Origin: Cypionkella sp049896245
GTDB taxonomy: Bacteria; Pseudomonadota; Alphaproteobacteria; Rhodobacterales; Rhodobacteraceae
Length of the DNA stretch: 64,000 bases
Assembly (NCBI RefSeq): GCF_049896245.1
Contig: NZ_JAFCTX010000006.1
Span: 1-64,000 of the forward strand
Direction of reading: 5' to 3'
The notes beneath the pieces were generated by a model that was given only the letters and a program-made list of their open reading frames with translations, was not told where the DNA came from and searched no databases. A program made the translations under genes and the position numbers. Below, in pieces: positions 49,346-57,972 of this stretch (position 1 is the stretch's first letter; the number at the start of each line of letters is the position of its first letter).

Positions 49346-50152
49346 TCATGTCAAACGGCGATCACAAAGGCGCTTTAGAACAGGCTTTGCACGAATTGCT
49401 TCACCCAGATACAGCGCGCCTGCGGTGCAGAGATAGGCGGCGAGGGCGATCCAAGCGGTGGATTTGCGCATCGGGCGTTGGATTTCGATCAGTTGTTCGG
49501 ATTGGATCAGGCCTTGCCAGCCCATTAGCACGAAGAACAGCAGGATGTAGGAATGCGTCGCCACGCAGAGAGCTGCGGCTGCGGCGGACATCAGGATGGA
49601 GACGGCTCGGGTGGCTTTCGGGAAGAAGGTGTAGGTCAGCAATCGCACGATCTTACCGCCGTCCAAAGGCCAGAATGGCAGCAGGTTGAACAGGTTCAGG
49701 CCGCCCAAGACGAGGCCTTGGATGTAGAGGAAGCTAGCAATCTCGGGGGCTTGCAGGAAGATCAGGTTGGCTGTGGCAAAGCACAAAGCCATTGGGCCAA
49801 GACAGATCGCGGGGCCCATCAGGCTGATGAACAGGTCGCGGTCATGGCTGGCGGGCAGGCTGCGCGACACGGTGACGCCGCCGAACAGCGGGATCAGCTG
49901 GAATTGTGCATCTTTGTGGCCGCAGACGCGGAAGGCCGCGACATGGCCGATTTCATGCACCATGATCGCGATGATGAAGGCTAGCCCGTATTGCCAGCCG
50001 AAAAACCAGATGGCGGCGGCAATGGCCACTGCAGAGAGGCCAAGGGCGTTGACATCAAAGCCTGCGCGATTCCATCCCGCGCCCGCGAACCCACCGCGCA
50101 GCGCATAGCCTGTAATGGCGATCAGCCCGAGAGAAAGGATAAGGGCAAGCAC
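49346..50152 (-). CDS. M50 family (site-2 protease-like) metallopeptidase
   Basis: A 268-residue membrane protein with about six hydrophobic segments. The zinc motif HEIGH is at residues 66-70 (MVHEIGHVAAF), and the third ligand motif LLPFWPLDGGK is further on, the pattern of intramembrane S2P proteases. Bacterial homologues release membrane-bound regulators or remove signal remnants; the substrate here is unknown. It lies six bases from fabI and runs in the same direction, so it may be at the end of the fab transcript. Confidence 0.9.
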   Translation of the reverse strand: MLALILSLGLIAITGYALRGGFAGAGWNRAGFDVNALGLSAVAIAAAIWFFGWQYGLAFIIAIMVHEIGHVAAFRVCGHKDAQFQLIPLFGGVTVSRSLPASHDRDLFISLMGPAICLGPMALCFATANLIFLQAPEIASFLYIQGLVLGGLNLFNLLPFWPLDGGKIVRLLTYTFFPKATRAVSILMSAAAAALCVATHSYILLFFVLMGWQGLIQSEQLIEIQRPMRKSTAWIALAAYLCTAGALYLGEAIRAKPVLKRLCDRRLT

Positions 50153-50158
50153 CGGATT

Positions 50159-50947
50159 TTACAGGTTTTCCTGCTGCGGCATACCCAGCACGTGATAGCC
50201 AGAGTCAACATGGATGATCTCGCCGCTGGTGCAAGCGCCGTAGTCGGAGCACAGGTAAACTGCCGTGCCGCCGATGGCTTCCAGCGTGGCGTTGCTGCGC
50301 AAGGGCGCGTTGGCCTCGGTATGGCGGAAGGTGGCGCGGGCACCACCGATGGCGGCACCTGCGACGGTTTTCATCGGGCCGGGGCTGATCGCGTTGACGC
50401 GAATTTGCTGCGGGCCAAGGTCGTTTGCCAGATAACGGGTGGCGGATTCCAGCGCTGCTTTGGCGACGCCCATCACGTTGTAATTCGGGGTGACACGGTT
50501 TGATCCGCCGTAGGTCAGGGTGATCAGGCTGCCGCCGTTCGGCATCAGCTCGGAAGCGCGGCGGGACACGTCGATGAAGGAAAAGCAGGAAATCGCCATG
50601 GTGTTGGAGAAGTTACCGCGCGAGGTGTTGGTGAAGCGGCCTGTCAGTTCGTTTTTATCCGAGAAGGCGATGGCGTGGATCAGGAAATCCAAGCTGCCCC
50701 AGGTATCTTTCAGGGTGGCAAAACAGGCGTCCAAGGAATCGTCATCGGTGACATCGACATCGACCATCACTTCGCTGCCAACCGTGGCGGCGAGGGGGGC
50801 AAGGCGTTTGCCGAAGGCGTCGCCTTGGTAGGAAAATGCCAGCTCTGCGCCCTCAGCGGCCAGCGCTTTGGCGATGCCCCAGGCGATGGAACGTTCGTTC
50901 GCCACGCCCATGACAAGCCCGCGCTTGCCCTTCATCAGATCAGCCAT
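50159..50947 (-). CDS. fabI: Enoyl-[acyl-carrier-protein] reductase (NADH)
   Basis: A 262-residue short-chain dehydrogenase-type enoyl-ACP reductase. It has the FabI-specific GVANERSIAWGIA nucleotide-binding loop and the active-site YNVMGVAKAALES with Tyr-x6-Lys. It reduces trans-2-enoyl-ACP in fatty-acid elongation and is the target class of triclosan. It follows fabB with 26 bp between, in the order fabA-fabB-fabI. Confidence 0.96.
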   Translation of the reverse strand: MADLMKGKRGLVMGVANERSIAWGIAKALAAEGAELAFSYQGDAFGKRLAPLAATVGSEVMVDVDVTDDDSLDACFATLKDTWGSLDFLIHAIAFSDKNELTGRFTNTSRGNFSNTMAISCFSFIDVSRRASELMPNGGSLITLTYGGSNRVTPNYNVMGVAKAALESATRYLANDLGPQQIRVNAISPGPMKTVAGAAIGGARATFRHTEANAPLRSNATLEAIGGTAVYLCSDYGACTSGEIIHVDSGYHVLGMPQQENL

Positions 50948-50973
50948 ACTGGCACTCCCGTTTTAGTGGCGGA

Positions 50974-52203
50974 TTAGGCCAGATACTTGCTCATCAGCAG
51001 GGTCGCGTTGGTGCCGCCGAAGCCGAAAGAGTTTGACAGCACGGAGTCGAGTTTGACGCCCTCGCGTAGGGTCATCACGATTTCGGACGGGTCAAGCGCG
51101 GGGTCCAGGGTGGTGATGTTGGCGGAGGCGGCGATGAAATCACCGTTCATCATCAACAGGCTATAGATGGCTTCGTGTACGCCGGTGGCACCTAGCGAGT
51201 GGCCTGTCAGCGATTTGGTTGAGGCGACGGGCGGGGTGTGGCCTTTGCCCCAGACGCGGCGGATCGCCTCCATTTCGGTCACGTCGCCCACGACGGTCGA
51301 GGTGCCGTGCGAGTTGATGTAATCGACCGAGCGACCTTCGGGCAGGGTGGCGATCGCGAGTTTCATCGAGCGTTCGCCGCCTTCACCCGAGGGGGCAACC
51401 ATGTCGTAACCGTCGGAGGTGGCACCATATCCGGTGACTTCGCCGTAGATTTTCGCGCCGCGTGCAAGCGCGTGGGAGAGTTCTTCCAGCACAACCACAC
51501 CGCCGCCGCCTGCGATGACAAAGCCGTCACGGGTGGCGTCATAGGTGCGCGAGGCGGTTTCGGGTGTGTCGTTGTACTTGCTGCTCATCGCGCCCATCGC
51601 GTCGAACAGGCAAGACAGCGTCCAGTCGAGTTCTTCGCCGCCGCCTGCGAACACGATGTCTTGCTTGCCCATCTGGATCAGTTCGACGCCGTTGCCGATA
51701 CAATGCGCCGAGGTCGAGCAGGCCGAGGTGATCGAATAGTTCACGCCCTTGATCTTGAACGGCGTGGCAAGGCAGGCGGAGTTGGTCGAGGACATGCAGC
51801 GGGTGACCATGAACGGCCCCATTTTCTTCGGCGCGCCCTTGTTGATCACGGCGTCAAAGGCGAGGAAGAAGTTTGAGGTCGAAGGGCCGCCAGAGCCCAT
51901 GATCAGGCCAGAGCGCTCGTTGGAGACATCTTTTTCTTCGAGGCCAGAGTCGGCGATGGCCTGCTGCATGGCGAGGAAGTTGTAGGCAGCACCCGGACCC
52001 ATGAAGCGCAGGTCGCGCTTGTCGATATGGTCGGCCAAGGTGATCTGCGGCATGCCGTGAACTTGGCTGCGGAAGCCATGCTCGGCGTAATCGGGCGCGA
52101 ACACGATGCCGGATTTGCCTGCGCGCAGTGATGCTTCGACCTCGGTGGCGTTGTTGCCGATCGAGGAAATGATGCCGATCCCGGTGATGACGACGCGACG
52201 CAT
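50974..52203 (-). CDS. fabB: 3-oxoacyl-[acyl-carrier-protein] synthase I
   Basis: A 409-residue condensing enzyme with the Cys-His-His triad: cysteine in TSACSTSAHCIGNG, histidine in NSHGTSTVVGD and histidine in SLTGHSLGATG. Together with the adjacent fabA this is the unsaturated-fatty-acid branch type (FabB). It elongates the cis-3-decenoyl intermediate made by FabA. It lies between fabA and fabI. Confidence 0.95.
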   Translation of the reverse strand: MRRVVITGIGIISSIGNNATEVEASLRAGKSGIVFAPDYAEHGFRSQVHGMPQITLADHIDKRDLRFMGPGAAYNFLAMQQAIADSGLEEKDVSNERSGLIMGSGGPSTSNFFLAFDAVINKGAPKKMGPFMVTRCMSSTNSACLATPFKIKGVNYSITSACSTSAHCIGNGVELIQMGKQDIVFAGGGEELDWTLSCLFDAMGAMSSKYNDTPETASRTYDATRDGFVIAGGGGVVVLEELSHALARGAKIYGEVTGYGATSDGYDMVAPSGEGGERSMKLAIATLPEGRSVDYINSHGTSTVVGDVTEMEAIRRVWGKGHTPPVASTKSLTGHSLGATGVHEAIYSLLMMNGDFIAASANITTLDPALDPSEIVMTLREGVKLDSVLSNSFGFGGTNATLLMSKYLA

Positions 52204-52267
52204 GGGTATCTCCTTTTGTGCGGTAGGCTTTGTCGGAGGGGTATTCCGACAGGTCTATTTTGTCAGA

Positions 52268-52777
52268 TTAGCTTTCCGACAGGGCAACTTTCATGTCTTT
52301 GACGATATAGATCACCTCGCCATCGGCCTCAACAATACCGTCGGCGACCCCCATGGTCAGGCGGCGGGTTTGGATGGCTTTGGTGAAATTGATCCGGTAG
52401 GTCAACAGCTTGCGGTCGGGGCGGACCATGCCGGTCAGTTTGACTTCGCCGACGCCCAATGCATAGCCGCGCCCCTGCCAGCCGCGCCAGCCGAGGTTGA
52501 AGCCGGTCAGTTGCCAGAGGCCATCAAGGCCCAGACAGCCGGGCATGATCGGGTTGCCGGGGAAGTGACAGGCGAAGAACCACAGGTCGGGGGTAATGTC
52601 GAATTCAGCCACGATATGGCCCTTGCCGTGTTCGCCACCATCGGCAGAGACTTCGGTGATGCGGTCCATCATCAGCATCGGCGGCGCGGGCAGTTGTGCG
52701 TTGCCGGGGCCGAACAGCTCTCCGCGCGCACATTTCAGCAGATCGTCCTTGTTGAACGAAGTTGGAAAACTGCTCAT
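52268..52777 (-). CDS. fabA: 3-hydroxydecanoyl-[acyl-carrier-protein] dehydratase/isomerase
   Basis: A 169-residue hot-dog fold enzyme from the ATG at 52777 with GAGGG before it. The active-site histidine is in CHFPGNPIMPG and the aspartate in CLGLDGLWQL, typical of FabA. It dehydrates and isomerises C10 intermediates, the entry step to unsaturated fatty acids. It is the first gene of fabA-fabB-fabI. Further in-frame codons upstream cross the divergent promoter region and the irr gene on the other strand. Confidence 0.95.
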   Translation of the reverse strand: MSSFPTSFNKDDLLKCARGELFGPGNAQLPAPPMLMMDRITEVSADGGEHGKGHIVAEFDITPDLWFFACHFPGNPIMPGCLGLDGLWQLTGFNLGWRGWQGRGYALGVGEVKLTGMVRPDRKLLTYRINFTKAIQTRRLTMGVADGIVEADGEVIYIVKDMKVALSES

Positions 52778-52885
52778 GCCCTCGAAATCCCCCCAATGGT
52801 TGGCCGTTTTCCCCATGTAACACCCGGCGGACAGGCGAACAAGTGTGGGGCGGTGGGGCTGGGCAGGGGAGTTTGGGGTTTTCGT

Positions 52886-52915
52886 TTGAAAAGCACGGGT
52901 TTTACACTCTATATA
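52886..52915 (+). promoter_or_regulatory. Candidate promoter of irr
   Basis: TTGAAA (52886-52891) and TATATA (52910-52915) with an 18-bp spacer, about 10 bp before the irr ATG. The transcript leader would be very short. Confidence 0.4.
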
Positions 52916-52925
52916 GGGGGCTAGG

Positions 52926-53378
52926 ATGGATGCGGGCTTTGGCCTGCCTTGGAAAGTAGCGATGGGTTTGAGCGAACAACAGCGCAGCACGACATGGCTT
53001 GCCCGCGGCGGATTGCGGCCGACGCGGCAGCGGTTGGCTTTGGCGGGGCTGTTGGTCGGCGACGGTATGAACCGGCATGTCACGGCGGAAAGCCTGTATG
53101 CGGCGGTTGGGGTTTCGGGGGCGAAGGTCAGTTTAGCGACGGTCTACAACACGCTGCGGGCGTTTTGTGAGGCGGGGTTGCTGAATGAGGTCGTGGTGGA
53201 CGGCGCACGCAGCTATTTCGACACAAGACTGGATGATCATCCGCACTTCTACTGGGAAGACAGCCACGCTTTGACCGATGCGCCTGCAGAGCAGTTGGTG
53301 ATCGCGGGTTTGCCAGAGGCACCGGAAGGCATGGCGGTAAGCCGGGTTGATGTGGTGATACGGCTGAAGCGGGCATGA
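52926..53378 (+). CDS. irr: Iron response regulator, Fur family
   Basis: A 150-residue Fur-family protein lacking the C-terminal CxxC zinc pairs of Fur. The winged helix spans about residues 28-85 (LRPTRQRLALAGLLVGDG, TVYNTLRAFCEAGLLNEVVV), and SYFDTRLDDHPHFYWE carries the His/Asp metal or heme region typical of Irr. Irr represses or activates iron and heme genes under iron limitation and is degraded or inactivated on heme binding. It is divergent from fabA. An internal ATG at 52962 is an alternative start. Confidence 0.9.
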   Translation: MDAGFGLPWKVAMGLSEQQRSTTWLARGGLRPTRQRLALAGLLVGDGMNRHVTAESLYAAVGVSGAKVSLATVYNTLRAFCEAGLLNEVVVDGARSYFDTRLDDHPHFYWEDSHALTDAPAEQLVIAGLPEAPEGMAVSRVDVVIRLKRA

Positions 53379-53480
53379 GCCTGGTTTGACGGCGGGCTCT
53401 TCCTGCCTTTCGGCAGTCATCGCTTGGGACGCGCGCGACAAAGCGAGGAAAGCTGATAGGCTTGATAAGCGTGCGGTCAT

Positions 53481-53517
53481 AAAAACGGCGCGATCTGCAT
53501 TGGGAGCAGACCGCGCC
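53481..53517 (-). terminator. Terminator of the fasciclin gene
   Basis: GGCGCGATCTGC (53487-53498) pairs with GCAGACCGCGCC (53506-53517), one mismatch; on the minus strand it is followed by GTTTTTATG. It lies beyond a tandem repeat region. Confidence 0.7.
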
Positions 53518-53555
53518 ATAGGACGAGCACAGAAGGATACAGGCGCTCGTCCAGC

Positions 53556-53655
53556 ACTGGTTACTTTCACACACTGGTTACTTTCACACACCGGTTACTT
53601 TCACACACCGGTTACTTTCAGACACTGGTTACTTTCACAAACTGGTTACTTTGGC
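53556..53655. repeat. 17-bp tandem repeat, six units, across the fasciclin stop codon
   Basis: Units ACTGGTTACTTTCACAC or ACCGGTTACTTTCACAC start at 53556, 53573, 53590, 53607, 53624 and 53641. The last unit contains the fasciclin stop codon (53646-53648, minus strand). Sequence differences between units are one or two bases. Confidence 0.95.
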
Positions 53656-54200
53656 AGCAAAACTTTGTTCACGACTTGGATCACGCCATTCGACTGTTCC
53701 ACGTCGGAGATGGTGACTTTGCCAGCGGTGCCGGATTCGTCGTAGATATACAGGCTGCCGCCCTTCATTTTGGCCGACAGATGATCACCCGACAGCGTGG
53801 TCATGTTGAAATAGCCGTCTTTCGAGGCTTTGGCTTTCTTTGCCATCTGCGCGGTGGTGTAATGGCCAGCCACAACATGCGCGGTCAGGATTTTGGTCAG
53901 CATGTCTTTGTTTTCGGGCTTCAACAGCGTGTCAACCGTGCCAGCGGGAAGCGCTGCGAAGGCGTCATTGACCGGAGCGAACACGGTGAACGGGCCAGCA
54001 CCTTGCAGCGCATCGACGAGACCTGCGGCTTTCACGGCGGCGACGAGGGTGGTGTGGTCTTTTGAGTTCACTGCGTTCTCGACGATGTTTTTATTTTCAT
54101 ACATCGCAGCGCCGCCCACCATCGGGTTTTCGGCGAGTGCGGGGCCGGAAATCAAAGCGAAGGCGAGGACAAGAGCAGAGGTTTTCCCAGTGGTTTTCAT
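53646..54200 (-). CDS. Secreted fasciclin (FAS1) domain protein
   Basis: A 184-residue exported protein with a signal peptide (about residues 1-23, ending ALA). One FAS1 domain follows, with the FTVFAPVNDAFAALP motif and the later YDESGTAGKVTISDVEQSNGVIQVVNKVLLP (H1/H2 regions). FAS1 domains mediate cell adhesion and are found in secreted proteins of marine bacteria. It ends in the tandem repeat noted above and a terminator beyond. Confidence 0.93.
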   Translation of the reverse strand: MKTTGKTSALVLAFALISGPALAENPMVGGAAMYENKNIVENAVNSKDHTTLVAAVKAAGLVDALQGAGPFTVFAPVNDAFAALPAGTVDTLLKPENKDMLTKILTAHVVAGHYTTAQMAKKAKASKDGYFNMTTLSGDHLSAKMKGGSLYIYDESGTAGKVTISDVEQSNGVIQVVNKVLLPK

Positions 54201-54308
54201 GGCAGCTTCCCTATCAATCGGCTGGTTTATTCCTGCCGTATGTCAAGGAAACGGGACGGGGCGGTTGAAAGTTTCAACCACCCCCAAGTGATCACGCTTT
54301 CGTGATAA

Positions 54309-55817
54309 TTATTGGCCCAGCTTTTTGATGCGGCCCTCTACGGTTGGTTTCACCGTGCCGGCTGTCTCGACGTAATTCATCACATCGCTGGCCACCAGAT
54401 TGCCAGCCCCGGTGTCAGTGATCAAACGACCACCGCCCAAGGCGTCATAGCCATCGCCGCCATCCAGCATGAAGTTGTTGACCGCGACTTTGTAAAGCGC
54501 GTCGGGGTTCAGCGCCGTGCCGTTGATCATCACCTCGGACACCCGCGCGCCCGGCTCGGCGCTGGCGTCATAGCTGAAGGTCACACCCGAGACTTGCGCA
54601 AACCGCCCCGCGCTTTTTTCGACTTGGCTGACGGCGTTTTCCAAAGCGCCGAGCAGTTGGCTGCCCGGCAGTTCAGTCAGCACGGTGACATTGCCGAACG
54701 GCAACTCAGTCAGGATATCGCGGCGGGTCAGTTTGCTGCCAGCGTCATAGATGCGGTCGGCGCGGATGCCGCCGCCGTTCATCAGCGCCACATCTGCGCC
54801 GGTGGCCGCGCGCATGGCATCGGCGATCAGGTTGCCCATCGCGGATTCCTCGGCGCGCACGACATTGCGGCGCGAGTCCAAAGCGGTTTCGGTGGTGCCA
54901 ATCTCGACGTTCAGGGTTTCATCAAGGCCAGCGGAGAGTTTATCGACCATGGCTTGCGTTTCGGGATCGTGCTGCACGGTGGCAGTGTCGATGAAGCGGA
55001 AGGCTGGGGTCCAGGTGACCACGCGCTTGCCGTCTTTCTCTTGGATGTCCACGGTCAGATCGACAGGCGAGAGGAATTGGCCGTCGAGCGAGGTCTCGAC
55101 ATAGACCGTGACGCCATCATAGGCGGTGGCGTAAGAATGGTCATCACCCGACAGGATCACGTCAAAGGCGTGCGATTTCAGCAGTTTGCGGTCGTTATCC
55201 ATATCGGTCTGCACCACACCCACCACGATATCGGCACCATCCGCACGAGCGGCTTTGGCGGCTTTGATTGCGGTGGTGACGGTGGGTTGGAATTTCAGAT
55301 CTCCGGTGGCGGCAACTGAGGGCGAGGTGTCTTGCCCCACCGGGATCAGGGCGACTTTCAGGCCAGCGATATCTTTCACCATGACACCGCCAACGCCTGT
55401 CATCGGTGTGCCATCCGCATTGGTGATGTTGATCGCGGCCCATGGATATTTCGAGGCTTTCACCCGTTCGAGGAAATTCGCCGGACCGAAGTCAAATTCG
55501 TGGTTGCCGGGAACGGCAAGGTCGAAGGGCACAATGTTGGTCAGATCAATGGTGTGCTGGCCCTTGTCAAACCCCGACAGCAAGGATGGCGACAGCATAT
55601 CGCCGTCAAATAGGTAAAGCGTGTTGGGGTTGGCGGCGCGCTCGGCCCGCGCCACCGCATTCAGGCGGGCAAAGCCGCCACGACCATCCTCCTCGGTGAA
55701 GTTATAGACATCGCCGACGCCGAGCAGGGTCAGTTTCACTGTTTCCGCTTGTGCGGTGAGCGGCAGCAGGGCGGTGGCGGACAACAGCGCGGCACGGATG
55801 CTTTGCGACAGGGGCAT
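54309..55817 (-). CDS. Bifunctional metallophosphatase / 5'-nucleotidase family protein
   Basis: A 502-residue exported protein from the ATG at 55817 (GGAGA upstream) with a signal peptide ending at TAQA. The calcineurin-like phosphatase domain has GNHEFDFG and later SGDDHSY; the first metal motif reads GVGDVYNF rather than the usual NDxH, a departure from UshA. The C-terminal 5'-nucleotidase domain has NGGGIRAD, TELPFGN and NFMLDGGDGYDAL. It hydrolyses nucleotides or UDP-sugars in the periplasm, which could feed the nucleoside importer. Confidence 0.88.
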   Translation of the reverse strand: MPLSQSIRAALLSATALLPLTAQAETVKLTLLGVGDVYNFTEEDGRGGFARLNAVARAERAANPNTLYLFDGDMLSPSLLSGFDKGQHTIDLTNIVPFDLAVPGNHEFDFGPANFLERVKASKYPWAAINITNADGTPMTGVGGVMVKDIAGLKVALIPVGQDTSPSVAATGDLKFQPTVTTAIKAAKAARADGADIVVGVVQTDMDNDRKLLKSHAFDVILSGDDHSYATAYDGVTVYVETSLDGQFLSPVDLTVDIQEKDGKRVVTWTPAFRFIDTATVQHDPETQAMVDKLSAGLDETLNVEIGTTETALDSRRNVVRAEESAMGNLIADAMRAATGADVALMNGGGIRADRIYDAGSKLTRRDILTELPFGNVTVLTELPGSQLLGALENAVSQVEKSAGRFAQVSGVTFSYDASAEPGARVSEVMINGTALNPDALYKVAVNNFMLDGGDGYDALGGGRLITDTGAGNLVASDVMNYVETAGTVKPTVEGRIKKLGQ

Positions 55818-55930
55818 GGCGATCTCCACTTCGGGGTTGGATGCGGGTAGAGTGCAACCTGAGCTTGAATCTGTCAAAGCCCGGATTTCCGAAGCATTGC
55901 GCTTGGCGGTGACGCGCTGATGACAGATGC

Positions 55931-56006
55931 TTGACCGAAAGGCCGGACCTTGACCGAAAGGCCGGACCTTGACCGAAAGGCCGGACCTTGACCGAAAGGC
56001 TGGCGC
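55931..56006 (+). repeat. 19-bp tandem repeat, four units
   Basis: TTGACCGAAAGGCCGGACC is repeated at 55931, 55950 and 55969, with a diverged fourth unit at 55988-56006. It lies between the divergent 5'-nucleotidase and DUF952 genes. Each unit carries TTGACC, a -35-like hexamer. Confidence 0.95.
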
Positions 56007-56022
56007 AGGGCATGAGGCGGTC

Positions 56023-56361
56023 ATGCTGATTTACAAGATATTCCTGCGCGTCGAATGGGACGCTTTCCGGGCGGCGGGTCAGACGGCGGGTGCGCCTGTT
56101 GATCTGGCGGATGGCTTTGTGCATTTTTCGGCAGCCCCGCAACTGGCCGAGACGGCGGCGAAGTATTTCGCCGATCTGTCGGATCTGGTTCTGGTGGCTT
56201 GTGATGCCGACCGGCTGGGCGCGGCGCTGAAATGGGAGGCCTCGCGCGGCGGGGCGCTGTTTCCGCATCTGTATCGGCATATGGTTTTGGCGGATGTGGT
56301 GTGGGACAAATCGCTGCCTTTGGGGGCGGCGGGGCATATCTTCCCGGAGGGAGTGTTTTGA
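56023..56361 (+). CDS. DUF952 family protein
   Basis: A 112-residue protein from the ATG at 56023, matching DUF952 (IYKIFLRVEWDAF, DGFVHFSAAPQLAETAAKYF, FPHLYRHMVLADVVW). The fold is related to the ADP-ribosyl-cyclase/ART-like group in structure surveys, but no function is proven. It is directly coupled to pyrD, whose TTG start overlaps its stop codon. Confidence 0.85.
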   Translation: MLIYKIFLRVEWDAFRAAGQTAGAPVDLADGFVHFSAAPQLAETAAKYFADLSDLVLVACDADRLGAALKWEASRGGALFPHLYRHMVLADVVWDKSLPLGAAGHIFPEGVF

Positions 56362-57413
56362 TTGAGACGTTGGGGCTGGCTGTGCTGCATAGGTTTGACC
56401 CCGAGCGCGCGCATGGGCTTTCGTTGCGCGCACTTGCGGCGGGGCTGGTGCCGCTGCCGGGGGTGATCACTTCGGATCGGTTGCGCACGACGGTTGCGGG
56501 GCTGGATTTGCCCAATCCGGTGGGGCTTGCGGCGGGGTTTGACAAGAACGCGACGGTGGTGGGGCCATTGTCGCAGGCGGGGTTTGGCTTTGTCGAGGTG
56601 GGGGCTGCGACGCCGCGCCCGCAGCCGGGAAATGCGAAGCCTCGGCTGTTTCGGCTGACCGAGGACCGGGCGGCGATCAATCGGTTTGGCTTTAACAATG
56701 ACGGGGCGGAGGCGATTGGGGCGCGGCTTTCGACGCGGGTGCGGGGCGCAGTTCCGGTCGGGCTGAACCTTGGGGCGAATAAGGATTCAGGCGACAAGGC
56801 GTTGGATTTTGCCCGCGTTCTGGCGGTTTGTGGGCCGCATGTCGATTTTGCGACGGTGAATGTGAGTTCGCCGAACACCGAGAAATTGCGGGATTTGCAG
56901 GGGCGGGCGGCGCTGAGCGCTTTGCTCGCCGGGGTGATGCAGACGCGGGCAGAGTTGGCGCAGCCGATCCCGGTGTTTTTGAAGATCGCGCCGGATTTGA
57001 CGGATGATGAATTGGCCGAGATTGCCGAGGTGGCGCTGGCGTCGGGGGTGGCGGGGATCATCGCGACCAATACAACCTTGTCGCGAGAAGGTTTGGTAAG
57101 TGCTGATAAAGATCAGATCGGCGGGCTTTCGGGCGCGCCATTGTTTGAAAAGTCTACACGTATGCTGGCACAGCTTTCGGCTTTGACCGAAGGCAAGCTG
57201 CCGCTGATCGGGGTGGGCGGTATTGCCAGCGCCGAGGATGCGTTTGTGAAGATCCTCGTTGGGGCCTCGGCGGTGCAGTTCTACACCGCCATGGTGTATC
57301 AGGGGATTTCATTGGCGGCGAAGATCGCGCGGGGCTTGGATGCGTTGTTGCAGCGTGAGGGTTATGCCTCGGTCGCCGATGCGGTGGGCAAAGGACGCGC
57401 GCAATGGCTGTAA
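56358..57413 (+). CDS. pyrD: Dihydroorotate dehydrogenase (quinone), class 2
   Basis: A 351-residue class 2 enzyme: N-terminal membrane-associating helices (ETLGLAVLHRFDPERAHG), the FMN barrel with GLAAGFDKNA, FGFNNDGA, NVSSPNT and VLVGASAVQFYTAMVYQG. It oxidises dihydroorotate with quinone in pyrimidine synthesis. The start is taken as TTG at 56358, which overlaps the DUF952 stop and has GGAGG seven bases upstream; no ATG is available nearby in frame. It overlaps the GNAT gene by 10 bases. Confidence 0.92.
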   Translation: MIETLGLAVLHRFDPERAHGLSLRALAAGLVPLPGVITSDRLRTTVAGLDLPNPVGLAAGFDKNATVVGPLSQAGFGFVEVGAATPRPQPGNAKPRLFRLTEDRAAINRFGFNNDGAEAIGARLSTRVRGAVPVGLNLGANKDSGDKALDFARVLAVCGPHVDFATVNVSSPNTEKLRDLQGRAALSALLAGVMQTRAELAQPIPVFLKIAPDLTDDELAEIAEVALASGVAGIIATNTTLSREGLVSADKDQIGGLSGAPLFEKSTRMLAQLSALTEGKLPLIGVGGIASAEDAFVKILVGASAVQFYTAMVYQGISLAAKIARGLDALLQREGYASVADAVGKGRAQWL

Positions 57414-57850
57414 GCTTTCGCGACGCCAAGCGCGCGGATGTGGCGGCTTTGGTGGCACTGCTGGCCGATGATTCGCTGGGGCAGGCGCGGGAAAGTGGTG
57501 ATTTGGCGCCGTATCTCACGGCGTTTGATGAGATCGCCGCCAATCCGATGCACCAGTTGATCGTGGGCGAGATTGACGGGCGGATTGTGGCGACGTGCCA
57601 GTTGACTATCCTCGCGGGCCTGTCGCGGCAGGGAACCAAACGCGCGCTGGTCGAAGCGGTGCGGGTGGTGACCGATCTGCGCGGGCAACGCATTGGCGAG
57701 GCGTTGATGGCGGAATCTGAGGCACGCGCGCGGGCGGCGGGGGCGCGGGTGATCCAACTGACCACCGACAAGACGCGGGCGCGGGCGCATGGGTTTTATG
57801 ATCGGCTTGGATTTACGCCCAGCCACATTGGCTACAAGAAAAGCCTCTAA
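57404..57850 (+). CDS. GNAT family N-acetyltransferase
   Basis: A 148-residue protein with the GNAT acetyl-CoA motif A (RVVTDLRGQRIGEALMAE) and the late ARAHGFYDRLGF. The substrate is unknown. It overlaps pyrD by ten bases, so it is the third member of a DUF952-pyrD-GNAT operon. The terminator at 57902 closes the unit. Confidence 0.9.
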   Translation: MAVSFRDAKRADVAALVALLADDSLGQARESGDLAPYLTAFDEIAANPMHQLIVGEIDGRIVATCQLTILAGLSRQGTKRALVEAVRVVTDLRGQRIGEALMAESEARARAAGARVIQLTTDKTRARAHGFYDRLGFTPSHIGYKKSL

Positions 57851-57853
57851 GCC

Positions 57854-57883
57854 CATCCTCTGCGCTCAAATATCCTCCGGGGG
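57854..57883 (-). repeat. Dispersed hairpin-headed intergenic repeat, truncated copy (inverted)
   Basis: Minus-strand reading: CCCCCGGAGGATATTTGAG then CGCAGAGGATG, matching copies 1 and 2. The head hairpin is missing or diverged. Confidence 0.65.
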
Positions 57884-57901
57884 TGAGCCCTGTAGGGCGA
57901 G

Positions 57902-57921
57902 GGGGCCGGAAGGCCCCTTTT
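57902..57921 (+). terminator. Terminator after the pyrD-GNAT operon
   Basis: GGGGCC-GGAA-GGCCCC followed by TTTT. A smaller GCCC/GGGC hairpin stands just before it. Confidence 0.8.
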
Positions 57922-57972
57922 CCCCGGCGATCAAGGGCGCTACATCCGTAGCAACAAACGGGGAGATCAGCG

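Noticed and set aside
53556..53655. CRISPR array
   Set aside because: The units are contiguous 17-bp tandem repeats without unique spacers and overlap a coding end.
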